From Methylomonas methanica (lineage in GTDB: Bacteria; Pseudomonadota; Gammaproteobacteria; Methylococcales; Methylomonadaceae), in the NCBI RefSeq assembly GCF_001644035.1, contig NZ_LUUG01000048.1, positions 1-59,138 on the forward strand: DNA of 59,138 nt, given 5' to 3'. The translations under genes were made by a program, and so were the position numbers. Every line of letters starts with the position of its first letter. Position 1 is the stretch's first letter. This document shows, piece by piece, positions 42,488 through 51,287 of the stretch. Below the pieces are notes generated by a model. It had not been told where the DNA came from and did no database searches. It saw only the letters and a list, made by a program, of their open reading frames with translations.

Positions 42488-44341
42488 ATGACAGACCGCA
42501 CTACTCAACCAGCAGAACCTAACAGCACAAACGGAAAAGAATTAGTCGAACGAATCCAAAACGACTTATCAAAAGCCCAACATCGATACGGAGTGCAAGA
42601 CCCGTTTAATGATGCAAACCATTTCATTAGCACAGCGAACGAAATGGTTGCCAAGGCCGATGAACTCGGCTCTACACGATTTCAAGGTTATACCGCCGAT
42701 AGAGTGGTATCGCAAATCAGTAAAATAGATGGCGAATGGACGCGTGACGATGGCAAAACTCTTGCCGAAATACAGGCCGGTATCGATCAAGATAGTATTG
42801 GAGAAATTTCTAGTCGCGCTCAACTGAGGACGCAAGCTGGACAAGATATAGACTATACCATCGACAGAAAATTAGCCTTGGCGGATGCCAGCGCGTTTTT
42901 GCGGATTCAAGACCCGAAAATGCAGGAACTTGCAGCCGTAACAATCGCCGATAACACCCGCGAATTCCCTAATTACAAAACAGGATTGGAAGTAGCGTAT
43001 TCCGGCTATTTACGGAATCCGCCCCAAATATCACCTATTGCCGCGCGAGTCGCAGAACTGGACGCAATAAGCGCCGCGCGGGAAACGGCCAACGAAAAAA
43101 ACATTGTTGAACCGGTGACTGCAAAGGAGTTGTTCATTGACGGTGCTGATGTTGTTGCGCGTGCCGCGCAAAATCGTCAGCGTGACCGCGACCAGTTAGC
43201 GGGCGAACAAAATCGTCTTGCTGCGCTTGCCGAAGGAAAGCGTATCGATGTCGAAAACCTGTCGGAAAAAGCAACCGAGCAAGATACAGCCAATGACGTT
43301 GCCGAACGCACAAGTAATACCGCCGACAGGCAAGGCCAACAATTCACCGAACGGGAAAAAAATCGTCAAATCGAACTGATGGAACAATTACACCATCAAT
43401 TTCGCGTGTCCGGTGCCAAATTCCACTTTAAAGATCAGCCTGGACAAATCGCCTTTAAGGATAAAGGCGAAAAGATGGTATCTGCATCAAACGATGAACG
43501 AGTGGCTAAAGCAATGGCGACAATGGCAGACGCCAAGGGCTGGAAAACAATCAAAGTATCAGGCCATCCCGATTTTCAGCGCGAGGTTTGGATGGAAGCC
43601 AGTTTGCGCGGCCTTGAAGTCCGTGGTTTTAAACCATCAGAGCAGGATATAAAAGCGCTTGAGGGCCGCCGTGAACATACCATGAAGAACGTCGTTGAAC
43701 AGGATGCAACGGGGCGAGGACGTAATACCGCCACGGAACGCCAAGAACCGACAGAAAAGACAACGGACAAGATAACGCCACAGGTAGAGACGAAAAAGGC
43801 CGTGGAGGCGGATTCTCGCGTATTTAGCGGTCGCGTGCTTGAGCATGGCTCGGCTAAATACAATCACGACCCTGAAGAAAAACAAAGTTATTTTGTGAGG
43901 CTTGACACCAAAGCTGGCGAAAAAACCGTCTGGGGAGTGGATCTCAATCGTGCAATGTCTGATTCAAAAGCGAAGCCCGGCGACGAGGTAAAACTCGAAT
44001 TCAAGGGTAAAGAACGTGTGGTTGTTGAGGCTTTAGATCGTGACGAAACAGGTAAAGTCATCGGAAAAAAACCAATCGAGACAAATCGTAATACCTGGGA
44101 AGTACAAATTTCGGATAAAGCCAAGGTGGTTGAGGCAGTGGCCGCGACCCTGATCGACTCAAAAGTCAAAGACCCTGTTAATCAACAAATCTTAAAAGCG
44201 GCTGTAGGCGCTCGGCTTGTAGAACGTGAGCAGCTCGGCAAAGTCCCTGAAGTACCGATGTACGACAAAAATGCAGCGAAACAGCCGAAGCAACCGGAAC
44301 AGATAAGCCCTCAAATCCAAAGAACAGAACGCATCCGGTAA
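42488..44341 (+). CDS. Stand-alone LPD7/KfrB-domain protein
   Basis: A 617-residue hydrophilic protein. The N-terminal 280 residues are helical. Residues about 310-400 (FHFKDQPGQIAFKDKGEKMV, WKTIKVSGHPDFQREVWMEA) form an LPD7 domain. Residues about 445-530 (RVFSGRVLEHGSAKYNHDPE, then SYFVRLDTKAGEKTVWGVDL) form a KfrB-type domain. These domains usually sit behind relaxases in one polypeptide; here the relaxase gene is separate and short. It may help the relaxase or be moved through the T4SS. AAGGAG precedes the ATG. Confidence 0.8.
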   Translation: MTDRTTQPAEPNSTNGKELVERIQNDLSKAQHRYGVQDPFNDANHFISTANEMVAKADELGSTRFQGYTADRVVSQISKIDGEWTRDDGKTLAEIQAGIDQDSIGEISSRAQLRTQAGQDIDYTIDRKLALADASAFLRIQDPKMQELAAVTIADNTREFPNYKTGLEVAYSGYLRNPPQISPIAARVAELDAISAARETANEKNIVEPVTAKELFIDGADVVARAAQNRQRDRDQLAGEQNRLAALAEGKRIDVENLSEKATEQDTANDVAERTSNTADRQGQQFTEREKNRQIELMEQLHHQFRVSGAKFHFKDQPGQIAFKDKGEKMVSASNDERVAKAMATMADAKGWKTIKVSGHPDFQREVWMEASLRGLEVRGFKPSEQDIKALEGRREHTMKNVVEQDATGRGRNTATERQEPTEKTTDKITPQVETKKAVEADSRVFSGRVLEHGSAKYNHDPEEKQSYFVRLDTKAGEKTVWGVDLNRAMSDSKAKPGDEVKLEFKGKERVVVEALDRDETGKVIGKKPIETNRNTWEVQISDKAKVVEAVAATLIDSKVKDPVNQQILKAAVGARLVEREQLGKVPEVPMYDKNAAKQPKQPEQISPQIQRTERIR

Positions 44342-44373
44342 CGCTGAAACTGTCTTGCAAGACAATTTCAGCG
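44342..44373. repeat. Inverted pair of origin iterons
   Basis: CAAGACAATTTCAGCG (44358-44373) is identical to the origin iterons at 7.9-8.0 kb and is joined head to head, with no spacer, to its complement with one change (44342-44357). It starts at the stop of the LPD7/KfrB gene. In iteron plasmids inverted iteron pairs are often operators bound by Rep dimers. It could also work as a terminator stem. Confidence 0.75.
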
Positions 44374-44448
44374 CGAAAATATTGCGCAATGCTTACCAAT
44401 ATATACAATATTGGCCCATAAATATTTAGTATAATGGAGTTCAACAAC

Positions 44449-45009
44449 ATGCAAAAAATGGTAGTTATATCTAGCGCGGTCTTCATGGCCGCGTGCTCAT
44501 CGTTGCCGGTACCGCCAGTTGTTGACGGTACTGACAGACATCCAATAAACAGCCGAGAGACAACCGAACTATTAGCGCTTCGCGCTCAATTGGCCCAAAC
44601 ACAGGAACTACTACAATTACGTGAACAAAACATAATACCGCCCGTGGCAATCCATCAAGCGCCAGTGCAGACATCGCTAATCACGTCGCAAACGGTCAGT
44701 GTGCAATTTCCATTCAACGGTACGAAGTTTAACCCAACACCAGACCAAACCGGGGCGCTTCTTCCATTATTGACCAACACTAAACGTATCGTAGTGCGAG
44801 GCAGAACAGACGGCCAACACGCGAGTGCTGCCGATGAACAAGTCGCACTGAACCGCGCACTGTCGGCGCAACGATACTTAGTGAATAACGGAATATCGCC
44901 TTTGATTATTTCGATAAATTACTTATCAGCTGGCGATTATGTAGCCGACAACAATTCAGCTGCCGGCCGCGCTCAAAATCGCCGCGTTGATATTGATGTT
45001 TTCAATTAA
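44449..45009 (+). CDS. OmpA-domain lipoprotein with VirB7-like N-terminus
   Basis: A 186-residue lipoprotein. The lipobox is MAACSS, followed by VVDGTDRHPINS, which repeats the DGTxRxPIN motif of the plasmid's VirB7. Residues about 90-186 are an OmpA-like peptidoglycan-binding domain (VQFPFNGTKFNPTPDQTGAL, AGRAQNRRVDI). GGAG lies 11 nt before the ATG at 44449, which is preferred over 44434. It could tether the T4SS core complex to the cell wall. Confidence 0.8.
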   Translation: MQKMVVISSAVFMAACSSLPVPPVVDGTDRHPINSRETTELLALRAQLAQTQELLQLREQNIIPPVAIHQAPVQTSLITSQTVSVQFPFNGTKFNPTPDQTGALLPLLTNTKRIVVRGRTDGQHASAADEQVALNRALSAQRYLVNNGISPLIISINYLSAGDYVADNNSAAGRAQNRRVDIDVFN

Positions 45010-45034
45010 TTCGAGACTGACTAAGGAAAATAAT

Positions 45035-45109
45035 ATGTTTAAAAATTACTTCGCAAGTATTGCGGTAGAACACACTCGAATTTTAAAAACTAAATCGCTA
45101 TCTATTTGA
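45035..45109 (+). pseudogene. Gene start cut off at the edge of the defence island
   Basis: A good ribosome site (AAGGA, 45022-45026) precedes ATG at 45035. The frame reads MFKNYFASIAVEHTRILKTK and ends after 24 codons. It lies right after the OmpA-lipoprotein gene and before the defence island, so it looks like the 5' end of a plasmid gene interrupted by an insertion. The rest of the gene was not found. Confidence 0.4.
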
Positions 45110-45134
45110 TTTTTTCAAACTTAACTAATAAGAA

Positions 45135-45275
45135 TTGCTGTTCGTTTATGCAGTTGAAGCTGAGACGCTTCGCTATGTGCGACAATATCTCAAAAAACGA
45201 GAAAGTGCGCCCAAACGCAGCATTGGCGTCGGTTATAAAGTGATACGAGGCTGGAGTGTGGAAAGCATTTATTAA
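45135..45275 (+). pseudogene. Coding remnant before the SNF2 helicase
   Basis: An open frame of 46 codons without a proper start encodes AVEAETLRYVRQYLKKRESA then a GYKVIRGW segment. The composition is protein-like but the fragment lacks a start codon with ribosome site. It may be the 3' end of a gene truncated when the island inserted. Confidence 0.35.
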
Positions 45276-45287
45276 AACAAGGAACGC

Positions 45288-48200
45288 ATGAAAATCATCA
45301 AAAACAGCGGCAACGAGAGGGTCATCGATGAGCTGCGCAAATGCCTTGTGGCACAATCCACGCTCGATATAGCCTCACCTTCGTTTTCGCTTTTCGCCTT
45401 CGGAGAAGTGCGGGAACTCTTGCATAAGCTCAATAAATGCCGCGTGGTATTGCCCAACGCCAAAGCGGACGATCTGGGCATTGTTGATTCTATAGCCGAC
45501 CGTCCATTTCGTAACCGCCTTCAAACCCGCTGGCTGGCGAAGCAGTGCGCCGAGTGGATTGAGAAGACCACTGAAATTAAGCGCGTTCCTGGGGTTATTC
45601 CGCAAGCGACTCTTATCACCGAGAGTTCGGAAAAAGCGCTCAATCGCGTCATTACCGGCAATTGTTCTTTTTCTACGGAAGGACTTGGCATTACCCCCGG
45701 CAACCAGTTTGGCCTTATCCAGCTTTCCGAGAGTGCCGAGGAATGTGCGCTTCTCGGTTCCTGGTTTACATCCCTATGGGACAGTTTACCCGCCACCCCA
45801 GAAGCAAAAAATGACTTCCTTTCCATGCTCAGGGAGTTGATCGAACATAAAGAACCATCCCTCGTTTACTATTTGATCCTCTACCGGCTTTTCAAAGATA
45901 TGGGCGAGGAACTGGACGAAGAACGCATTATTAAATCCGCGACCGGTATCCGCAACACGACCGTCTGGAAGAAGTTATACAAGTTTCAGCGTGATGGCGT
46001 GGTGGGCGCTATCGACAAGCTTGAGCGGCATGGCGGCTGCATAATCGCTGATAGCGTAGGCTTAGGTAAAACTTTCGAAGCCCTGGCCATCATCAAATAT
46101 TATGAACTTCGCAACGACCGCGTGCTGGTTCTCGTGCCCAAGCGCTTACGAGACAACTGGACGATCTACAAAGCCAACGACCGGCGCAATAGTTTGGCCT
46201 CCGACCGTTTCAACTACGATGTATTAAATCACACCGATCTATCGCGTGACGGCGGCTTGTCTGGCGATATTGACCTCAACCACGTCAATTGGGGCAATTA
46301 TGACCTGGTGGTCATCGACGAATCCCACAACTTCCGCAACAAGGCCACTCACAAAGACCGTGAGACTCGCTACGACCGCTTAATGCGCCGCATCATCCAG
46401 CAAGGCGTCAAGACCCGCGTGCTGATGCTCTCCGCCACGCCGGTCAACAATCGTCTTGCCGACCTGAAAAACCAGATCGCTTTCGTGACCGAGGGCGACG
46501 ATACCGCGCTATTCGATCACGGCATTCCCAGTATCGAAACGACCGTCCGGCAAGCACAGCTTCAGTTCAACCGCTGGCTTGCCCTGGAAGACACGGATCG
46601 TAAGCCAGCACGGCTTATGGATATGCTCGGCTTCGATTACTTCAAGCTGCTCGATATGCTCACCATTGCCCGCTCGCGCAAACACATTGAGAAATACTAT
46701 GGCACGGCGGAAACCGGTAAGTTTCCGGAGCGATTAAAGCCTATCAACATCAAACCGGACGTGGATTTATCCGGCGAATTCCGCTCCATTCGCGAAATCA
46801 ACAACGAAATCCGCCGCCTCACGTTGGCCGCCTATGCGCCGCTTCGCTATGTATTGCCGCATAAACAGGCCGCCTATGATGCTAAATACAGCACCCAGAT
46901 TCGCGGCGGCGAGAGCTTCTTCCGGCAAGCCGACCGTGAAGAAAGTCTTGTTCACCTGCTGCGCGTCAACGTCCTTAAACGGATGGAAAGCGCCGTATCG
47001 TCTTTCTCGTTGACCCTCGAACGACAGCTTGCCGACGTGAAAGCCACGCTCGCCAAGCTCGAAGCGCATGAAAGTAGCATTGAAGAAATCGACATTGAAG
47101 ATGTGGATGTGGACGATGCCGCATTTGAAAGTCTTCTGGTCGGGCGTAAAGTGCGGGTGTTGTTGCAAGACGTGGATTTAGTGCGTTGGCGGCAAGACCT
47201 CACTGAAGACCGCAATCGGCTTGCCACCTTGCTTTCGGCGGCTCGACAAGTAAACCCTGACCGCGATGCGAAATTAGCCGCATTGCGGCAAGTTATTTCG
47301 CAAAAAGTCACAAACCAGATTAATACAGGCAACCGTAAGGTGATCGTATTTACCGCCTTCGCCGATACCGCCCACTATCTGTATCAGCAGCTTGCGCCGT
47401 GGGCGCATGAGAAACTGGGACTGAATACCGCCATTCTTACCGGCACAGGGCGCAACAAAACCACGCTGCCCAATCTGCGCAACGACCTGGCGAGCATCCT
47501 CACCGCATTCTCGCCACGCTCCAAGGAACGTCCGGAAGAGTTAGCCAACGAAGGTGAAATCGACCTTCTGATTGCGACCGACTGCATTTCCGAAGGGCAA
47601 AACCTTCAAGATTGCGACACGCTCGTCAACTATGACATTCATTGGAATCCGGTTCGTATCATTCAGCGCTTCGGGCGCATAGACCGTATTGGTTCGATCA
47701 ATACGCTGATCCAGCTCGTCAACTTCTGGCCGAATATCGAGCTGGAGGAATATATCAACTTGGAACAAAGGGTGAGCGGGCGGATGGTCTTGCTGGATAT
47801 TTCCGCCACCGGCGAGGAAAACGTCATCGAGCAGCAATCCGGCAACCAGATGAACGATCTGGAATATCGCCGGAAACAGCTTCTGAAGCTTCAGGATACC
47901 GTCATCGACCTGGAAGACCTAAGCAGCGGCGTTTCGATTGCCGATTTGACGCTCACCGATTTCCGCATTGATCTAGCTGGCTTTCTTAAAGACCATCAGG
48001 ATCATTTAGACAGCTTGCCACTTGGAACCTTTGCCGTCACCACCACAGACGATCTAGGCGAAACGGCCATCCCTTCGGGTGTGGTTTTCTGCCTGCGTGC
48101 CGTAGGCGACGCGGCTTTGAATGTAGTGGAGCCTGGCTATCCCCTTGCGCCCCATTATCTGGTTCATATTGGCGATGATGGAACCGTATTGCTGCCGTTC

Positions 48201-48497
48201 AACCAGGCAAAGCAGGTTCTCGACCGTCTTAAAAAGCTCTGCATAGGCCGTGATTTACCGGATGCCGTGGCCTGTGCCCGCTTCGATAAAACCACGCGGG
48301 ACGGCAAGGAAATGAGTGCCGTGCAGGATTTGCTTGCCAAAGCCGTCGCCTCTATCGTCGGCAAGAAAGAAGAGCGGGCGGTCGCCAGCCTGTTTACTCC
48401 AGGCGGAACCCACGCCCAGAAAGGCGAGTTTCAGGGCATTAACGATTTTGAGGTCGTGGCCTTTCTGGTCATCCTGCCAGAATCTGTGCCTGCATGA
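45288..48497 (+). CDS. SNF2/DEAH helicase with PLD-like N-terminus
   Basis: A 1069-residue protein. Residues 1-60 resemble a phospholipase D-like N-terminal fold. The helicase core has Walker A ADSVGLGKTFEALA (about residue 255), DEAH-type VIDESHNFRNK (about 341), SATPVNN (about 390) and motif VI QRFGRIDRIG (about 793). It probably translocates on DNA as part of the island's restriction machinery. AAGGA precedes the ATG. Its stop overlaps the DUF4391 start (ATGA). Confidence 0.88.
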   Translation: MKIIKNSGNERVIDELRKCLVAQSTLDIASPSFSLFAFGEVRELLHKLNKCRVVLPNAKADDLGIVDSIADRPFRNRLQTRWLAKQCAEWIEKTTEIKRVPGVIPQATLITESSEKALNRVITGNCSFSTEGLGITPGNQFGLIQLSESAEECALLGSWFTSLWDSLPATPEAKNDFLSMLRELIEHKEPSLVYYLILYRLFKDMGEELDEERIIKSATGIRNTTVWKKLYKFQRDGVVGAIDKLERHGGCIIADSVGLGKTFEALAIIKYYELRNDRVLVLVPKRLRDNWTIYKANDRRNSLASDRFNYDVLNHTDLSRDGGLSGDIDLNHVNWGNYDLVVIDESHNFRNKATHKDRETRYDRLMRRIIQQGVKTRVLMLSATPVNNRLADLKNQIAFVTEGDDTALFDHGIPSIETTVRQAQLQFNRWLALEDTDRKPARLMDMLGFDYFKLLDMLTIARSRKHIEKYYGTAETGKFPERLKPINIKPDVDLSGEFRSIREINNEIRRLTLAAYAPLRYVLPHKQAAYDAKYSTQIRGGESFFRQADREESLVHLLRVNVLKRMESAVSSFSLTLERQLADVKATLAKLEAHESSIEEIDIEDVDVDDAAFESLLVGRKVRVLLQDVDLVRWRQDLTEDRNRLATLLSAARQVNPDRDAKLAALRQVISQKVTNQINTGNRKVIVFTAFADTAHYLYQQLAPWAHEKLGLNTAILTGTGRNKTTLPNLRNDLASILTAFSPRSKERPEELANEGEIDLLIATDCISEGQNLQDCDTLVNYDIHWNPVRIIQRFGRIDRIGSINTLIQLVNFWPNIELEEYINLEQRVSGRMVLLDISATGEENVIEQQSGNQMNDLEYRRKQLLKLQDTVIDLEDLSSGVSIADLTLTDFRIDLAGFLKDHQDHLDSLPLGTFAVTTTDDLGETAIPSGVVFCLRAVGDAALNVVEPGYPLAPHYLVHIGDDGTVLLPFNQAKQVLDRLKKLCIGRDLPDAVACARFDKTTRDGKEMSAVQDLLAKAVASIVGKKEERAVASLFTPGGTHAQKGEFQGINDFEVVAFLVILPESVPA

Positions 48498-49258
48498 TCT
48501 TTGCGCCTGTCATCGACGCTTTAGCTTTGCCGCCAGACGCCCGCGTGGATCAGCGCGTGCCGAAAAAACTGTTGCTGGACCAGGGCGTGCCGACCGCTGC
48601 CGACAAACGGCAGATTCAGGATGGCATTGAGGACATACACTGGATCGCCGCGCTTAAGCCCACCAATATCGGCGTGCCGGACTATCGTGACGAGGTCCGG
48701 GAATATCTGGAAATCGCTATCCTCACTGTCACCTTCCGCCCAGCGGCAAAGCCTACGCGGCTTATAGAACTGATTCATCGGGCTATTCCATACCCCGTTG
48801 TATTGCTGTCCAGCCAAAACGAAAAGGTCAGCCTTTCCTTGGTTCATAAGCGCTGGTCACAAGGCGAAGCGGGCAAAGTGGTGATTGAAGACCTGCACAG
48901 AACCGCCGCGATTGATCCGAACGCCTTGGCTGAACCAGAGACCCTATTTTTATCCAACCTCGCGCTCTCAACCCTGCCTGCCGCCGACCTGTTTGCTCTT
49001 TATCAGGCCTGGATCGACCGTTTGGCAGAACTGGAAGCCGCAAGCATTACGGGCAGTTTCACCCCCCCGACTTCCGCCGAACACTCAACAATTTTGCGGG
49101 ACGGGCTGGCAAACCACGCTCGGCTACAGTATGAATTAACGACCTTACGCAACCAAGCCGCGAAAGAAAAACAGCTCAATCGCCGCGTGGAACTGAATAT
49201 GACGATCAAAAGGCTGGAAGCAGAACTGGCCGAACTCAAGACAACACTCTCACCCTAA
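48494..49258 (+). CDS. DUF4391 domain protein
   Basis: A 254-residue protein. Residues 1-210 match DUF4391 (RVPKKLLLDQG, IHWIAALKPTNIGVPDY, VLLSSQNEKVSLSLVHKRWS). The last 40 residues are a coiled coil. The family is usually found between a SNF2-type helicase and a type III methyltransferase, as here, but its biochemical role is unknown. It overlaps the helicase stop. Confidence 0.88.
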   Translation: MIFAPVIDALALPPDARVDQRVPKKLLLDQGVPTAADKRQIQDGIEDIHWIAALKPTNIGVPDYRDEVREYLEIAILTVTFRPAAKPTRLIELIHRAIPYPVVLLSSQNEKVSLSLVHKRWSQGEAGKVVIEDLHRTAAIDPNALAEPETLFLSNLALSTLPAADLFALYQAWIDRLAELEAASITGSFTPPTSAEHSTILRDGLANHARLQYELTTLRNQAAKEKQLNRRVELNMTIKRLEAELAELKTTLSP

Positions 49259-49278
49259 AGGGCATAAAGGAAAAAGCT

Positions 49279-51285
49279 GTGCAGAAATTGACTGACCAAG
49301 ACCCAGAAACCCAAAGCGCCGATCTGATTGCCGGAAACATTGCGCTGCTTCAATCACTATTCCCCGAAGCCTTCACCGAAAGCAAGGTGGACTTCGAGGT
49401 ATTGAAGCAATTGCTTGGCGGTTTGGTTGATGAGCGTGAGGAAAAATACGGGCTTAATTGGCACGGCAAACGCCGCGCTCGGCAAATAGCTCTGACACCA
49501 TCAACCGGCACATTGCGCCCTTGCCCTAGTCCGGAAGAAAGCGTGGACTGGGACACCACGCAAAACTTGATGATCGAAGGCGACAACCTGGAAGTGCTTA
49601 AGCTCTTGCAAAAGAGCTATGCCGGAAAAGTGAAGCTCATTTATATTGACCCACCCTATAACACCGGCAAAGACTTCGTTTACCCCGACAATTTTCAGGA
49701 CAACATCAAAAACTACTTGGAACTCACCGGCCAAGTAGAGGGCGGCAAAAAAATCAGCAGCAACACCGAAGCCAGCGGTCGTTTTCATACCGACTGGCTG
49801 AATATGATGTATCCGCGATTGAAGCTGGCACAGAGCTTACTCAAACGGGATGGGGCAATATTCGTTTCGTGCGATGAAACTGAGCAACCGCGCTTACGAG
49901 CAGCAATGGATGACATCTTCGGGCAAGAAAATTTTGTTGCTGATATGGTCTGGGCGGCAGGGCGCAAAAATGATTCACGCCTGATCTCTGTTTCACACGA
50001 ATATATCGTCTGTTATGCCCGTGACTCGGGTTATTTAACTGAGCAAAAAATAGAATGGAGACAACGTAAAAAAGGTTTAGAGGATATTTACGCTCAACAT
50101 AAGAAACTCATGCGTGAGCATGGTACAGACTATGCCGCAATGACGGAGGGAATGAAGGCTTGGTATAAGGGCCTTGCAGACAGTCACCCAGCCAAGGCAC
50201 ATAGACACTATGCACATGTAGATGCTCGTGGTGTGTTTTTTCCAGACAATATCTCTTGGCCAGGTGGTGGGGGACCAAAGTATGAAGTGTTGCACCCGCG
50301 GACTGGAAAGCCTGTCTCGATACCATCAAGGGGCTGGATGACGAGTGACCCAGAAAAAATGAAACAATGGATTTTAGAAGATCGTGTTCATTTTGGCGTG
50401 GATGAAAACGCAGTACCGTGCATCAAATCATATTTGATGGATCGTGAATATCAGGCTCCGTATAGTGTGTTTTATCAAGACGGACGAGCCGCAACGAAAC
50501 GTCTTCGCGAATTCATGGGGGAAGACTGTTTCGACTTCCCTAAAGACGAAACAGTACTGAAAGAACTGATTGGCATGATGACATCAGAAAATGATGTCAT
50601 CATGGATTTTTTTGCCGGTTCTGGCACCCTTGGTCACGCCGTTCTAGCTCAAAACGCTACCGACAACTCAAATCGCCATTATATCCTCGTCCAACTTCCA
50701 GAACCACTCGATCCTGAAAACAAGGATCAGAAAACGGCCGCTGGCTACTGTGACAAACTCGGCAAACCTCGCACTATTGCCGAACTGACAAAAGAACGTC
50801 TGCGCCGTGCTGGAAAAAAGATTAAAGACGAAAATCCAATCTTCGGAGGAGATACTGGTTTCCGTGTCTTTAAGCTGGACTCATCCAACATCCATGCCTG
50901 GGAGCCTAATAGGGATGATTTGGCCGATACCCTTCTTCAACACGCCGAACACCTGAAAACCGACCGCACGGAACAGGATATTCTGTTCGAGCTACTGCTC
51001 AAGCTGGGCTTAAACCTGACTGTGCCTATTGAACAGAAGAACATTTCCGGCAAAACCGTTCACAGCATTGGTGCTGGCACTTTGCTAACCTGCCTGGCTC
51101 CACAAATCAGCAACAATGAAGCCGAATCTTTGGCCTTGGGGATAGTGGAATGGCATAAGCAATTATCGCCGGCTGGTGAAACCCAAGTAGTATTCCGTGA
51201 TAGCGCCTTTGCCGATGACGTGGGGAAAACCAATCTCACCGCCATTCTCCAGCAAAATGGGCTGGAAAACGTGCGGAGTTTGTGA
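49279..51285 (+). CDS. mod: Type III restriction-modification methyltransferase (Mod)
   Basis: A 668-residue beta-class N6-adenine methyltransferase. Motif IV DPPYNTGKDF is near residue 124 and motif I FFAGSGTLGHAV near residue 444. The target-recognition region (about residues 220-430) has visibly lower GC than its flanks, suggesting an exchange of specificity. The start is GTG with AAAGGA 8-9 nt upstream. It should methylate one strand of an asymmetric site and give specificity to Res. Confidence 0.92.
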   Translation: MQKLTDQDPETQSADLIAGNIALLQSLFPEAFTESKVDFEVLKQLLGGLVDEREEKYGLNWHGKRRARQIALTPSTGTLRPCPSPEESVDWDTTQNLMIEGDNLEVLKLLQKSYAGKVKLIYIDPPYNTGKDFVYPDNFQDNIKNYLELTGQVEGGKKISSNTEASGRFHTDWLNMMYPRLKLAQSLLKRDGAIFVSCDETEQPRLRAAMDDIFGQENFVADMVWAAGRKNDSRLISVSHEYIVCYARDSGYLTEQKIEWRQRKKGLEDIYAQHKKLMREHGTDYAAMTEGMKAWYKGLADSHPAKAHRHYAHVDARGVFFPDNISWPGGGGPKYEVLHPRTGKPVSIPSRGWMTSDPEKMKQWILEDRVHFGVDENAVPCIKSYLMDREYQAPYSVFYQDGRAATKRLREFMGEDCFDFPKDETVLKELIGMMTSENDVIMDFFAGSGTLGHAVLAQNATDNSNRHYILVQLPEPLDPENKDQKTAAGYCDKLGKPRTIAELTKERLRRAGKKIKDENPIFGGDTGFRVFKLDSSNIHAWEPNRDDLADTLLQHAEHLKTDRTEQDILFELLLKLGLNLTVPIEQKNISGKTVHSIGAGTLLTCLAPQISNNEAESLALGIVEWHKQLSPAGETQVVFRDSAFADDVGKTNLTAILQQNGLENVRSL

Positions 51286-51287
51286 CC

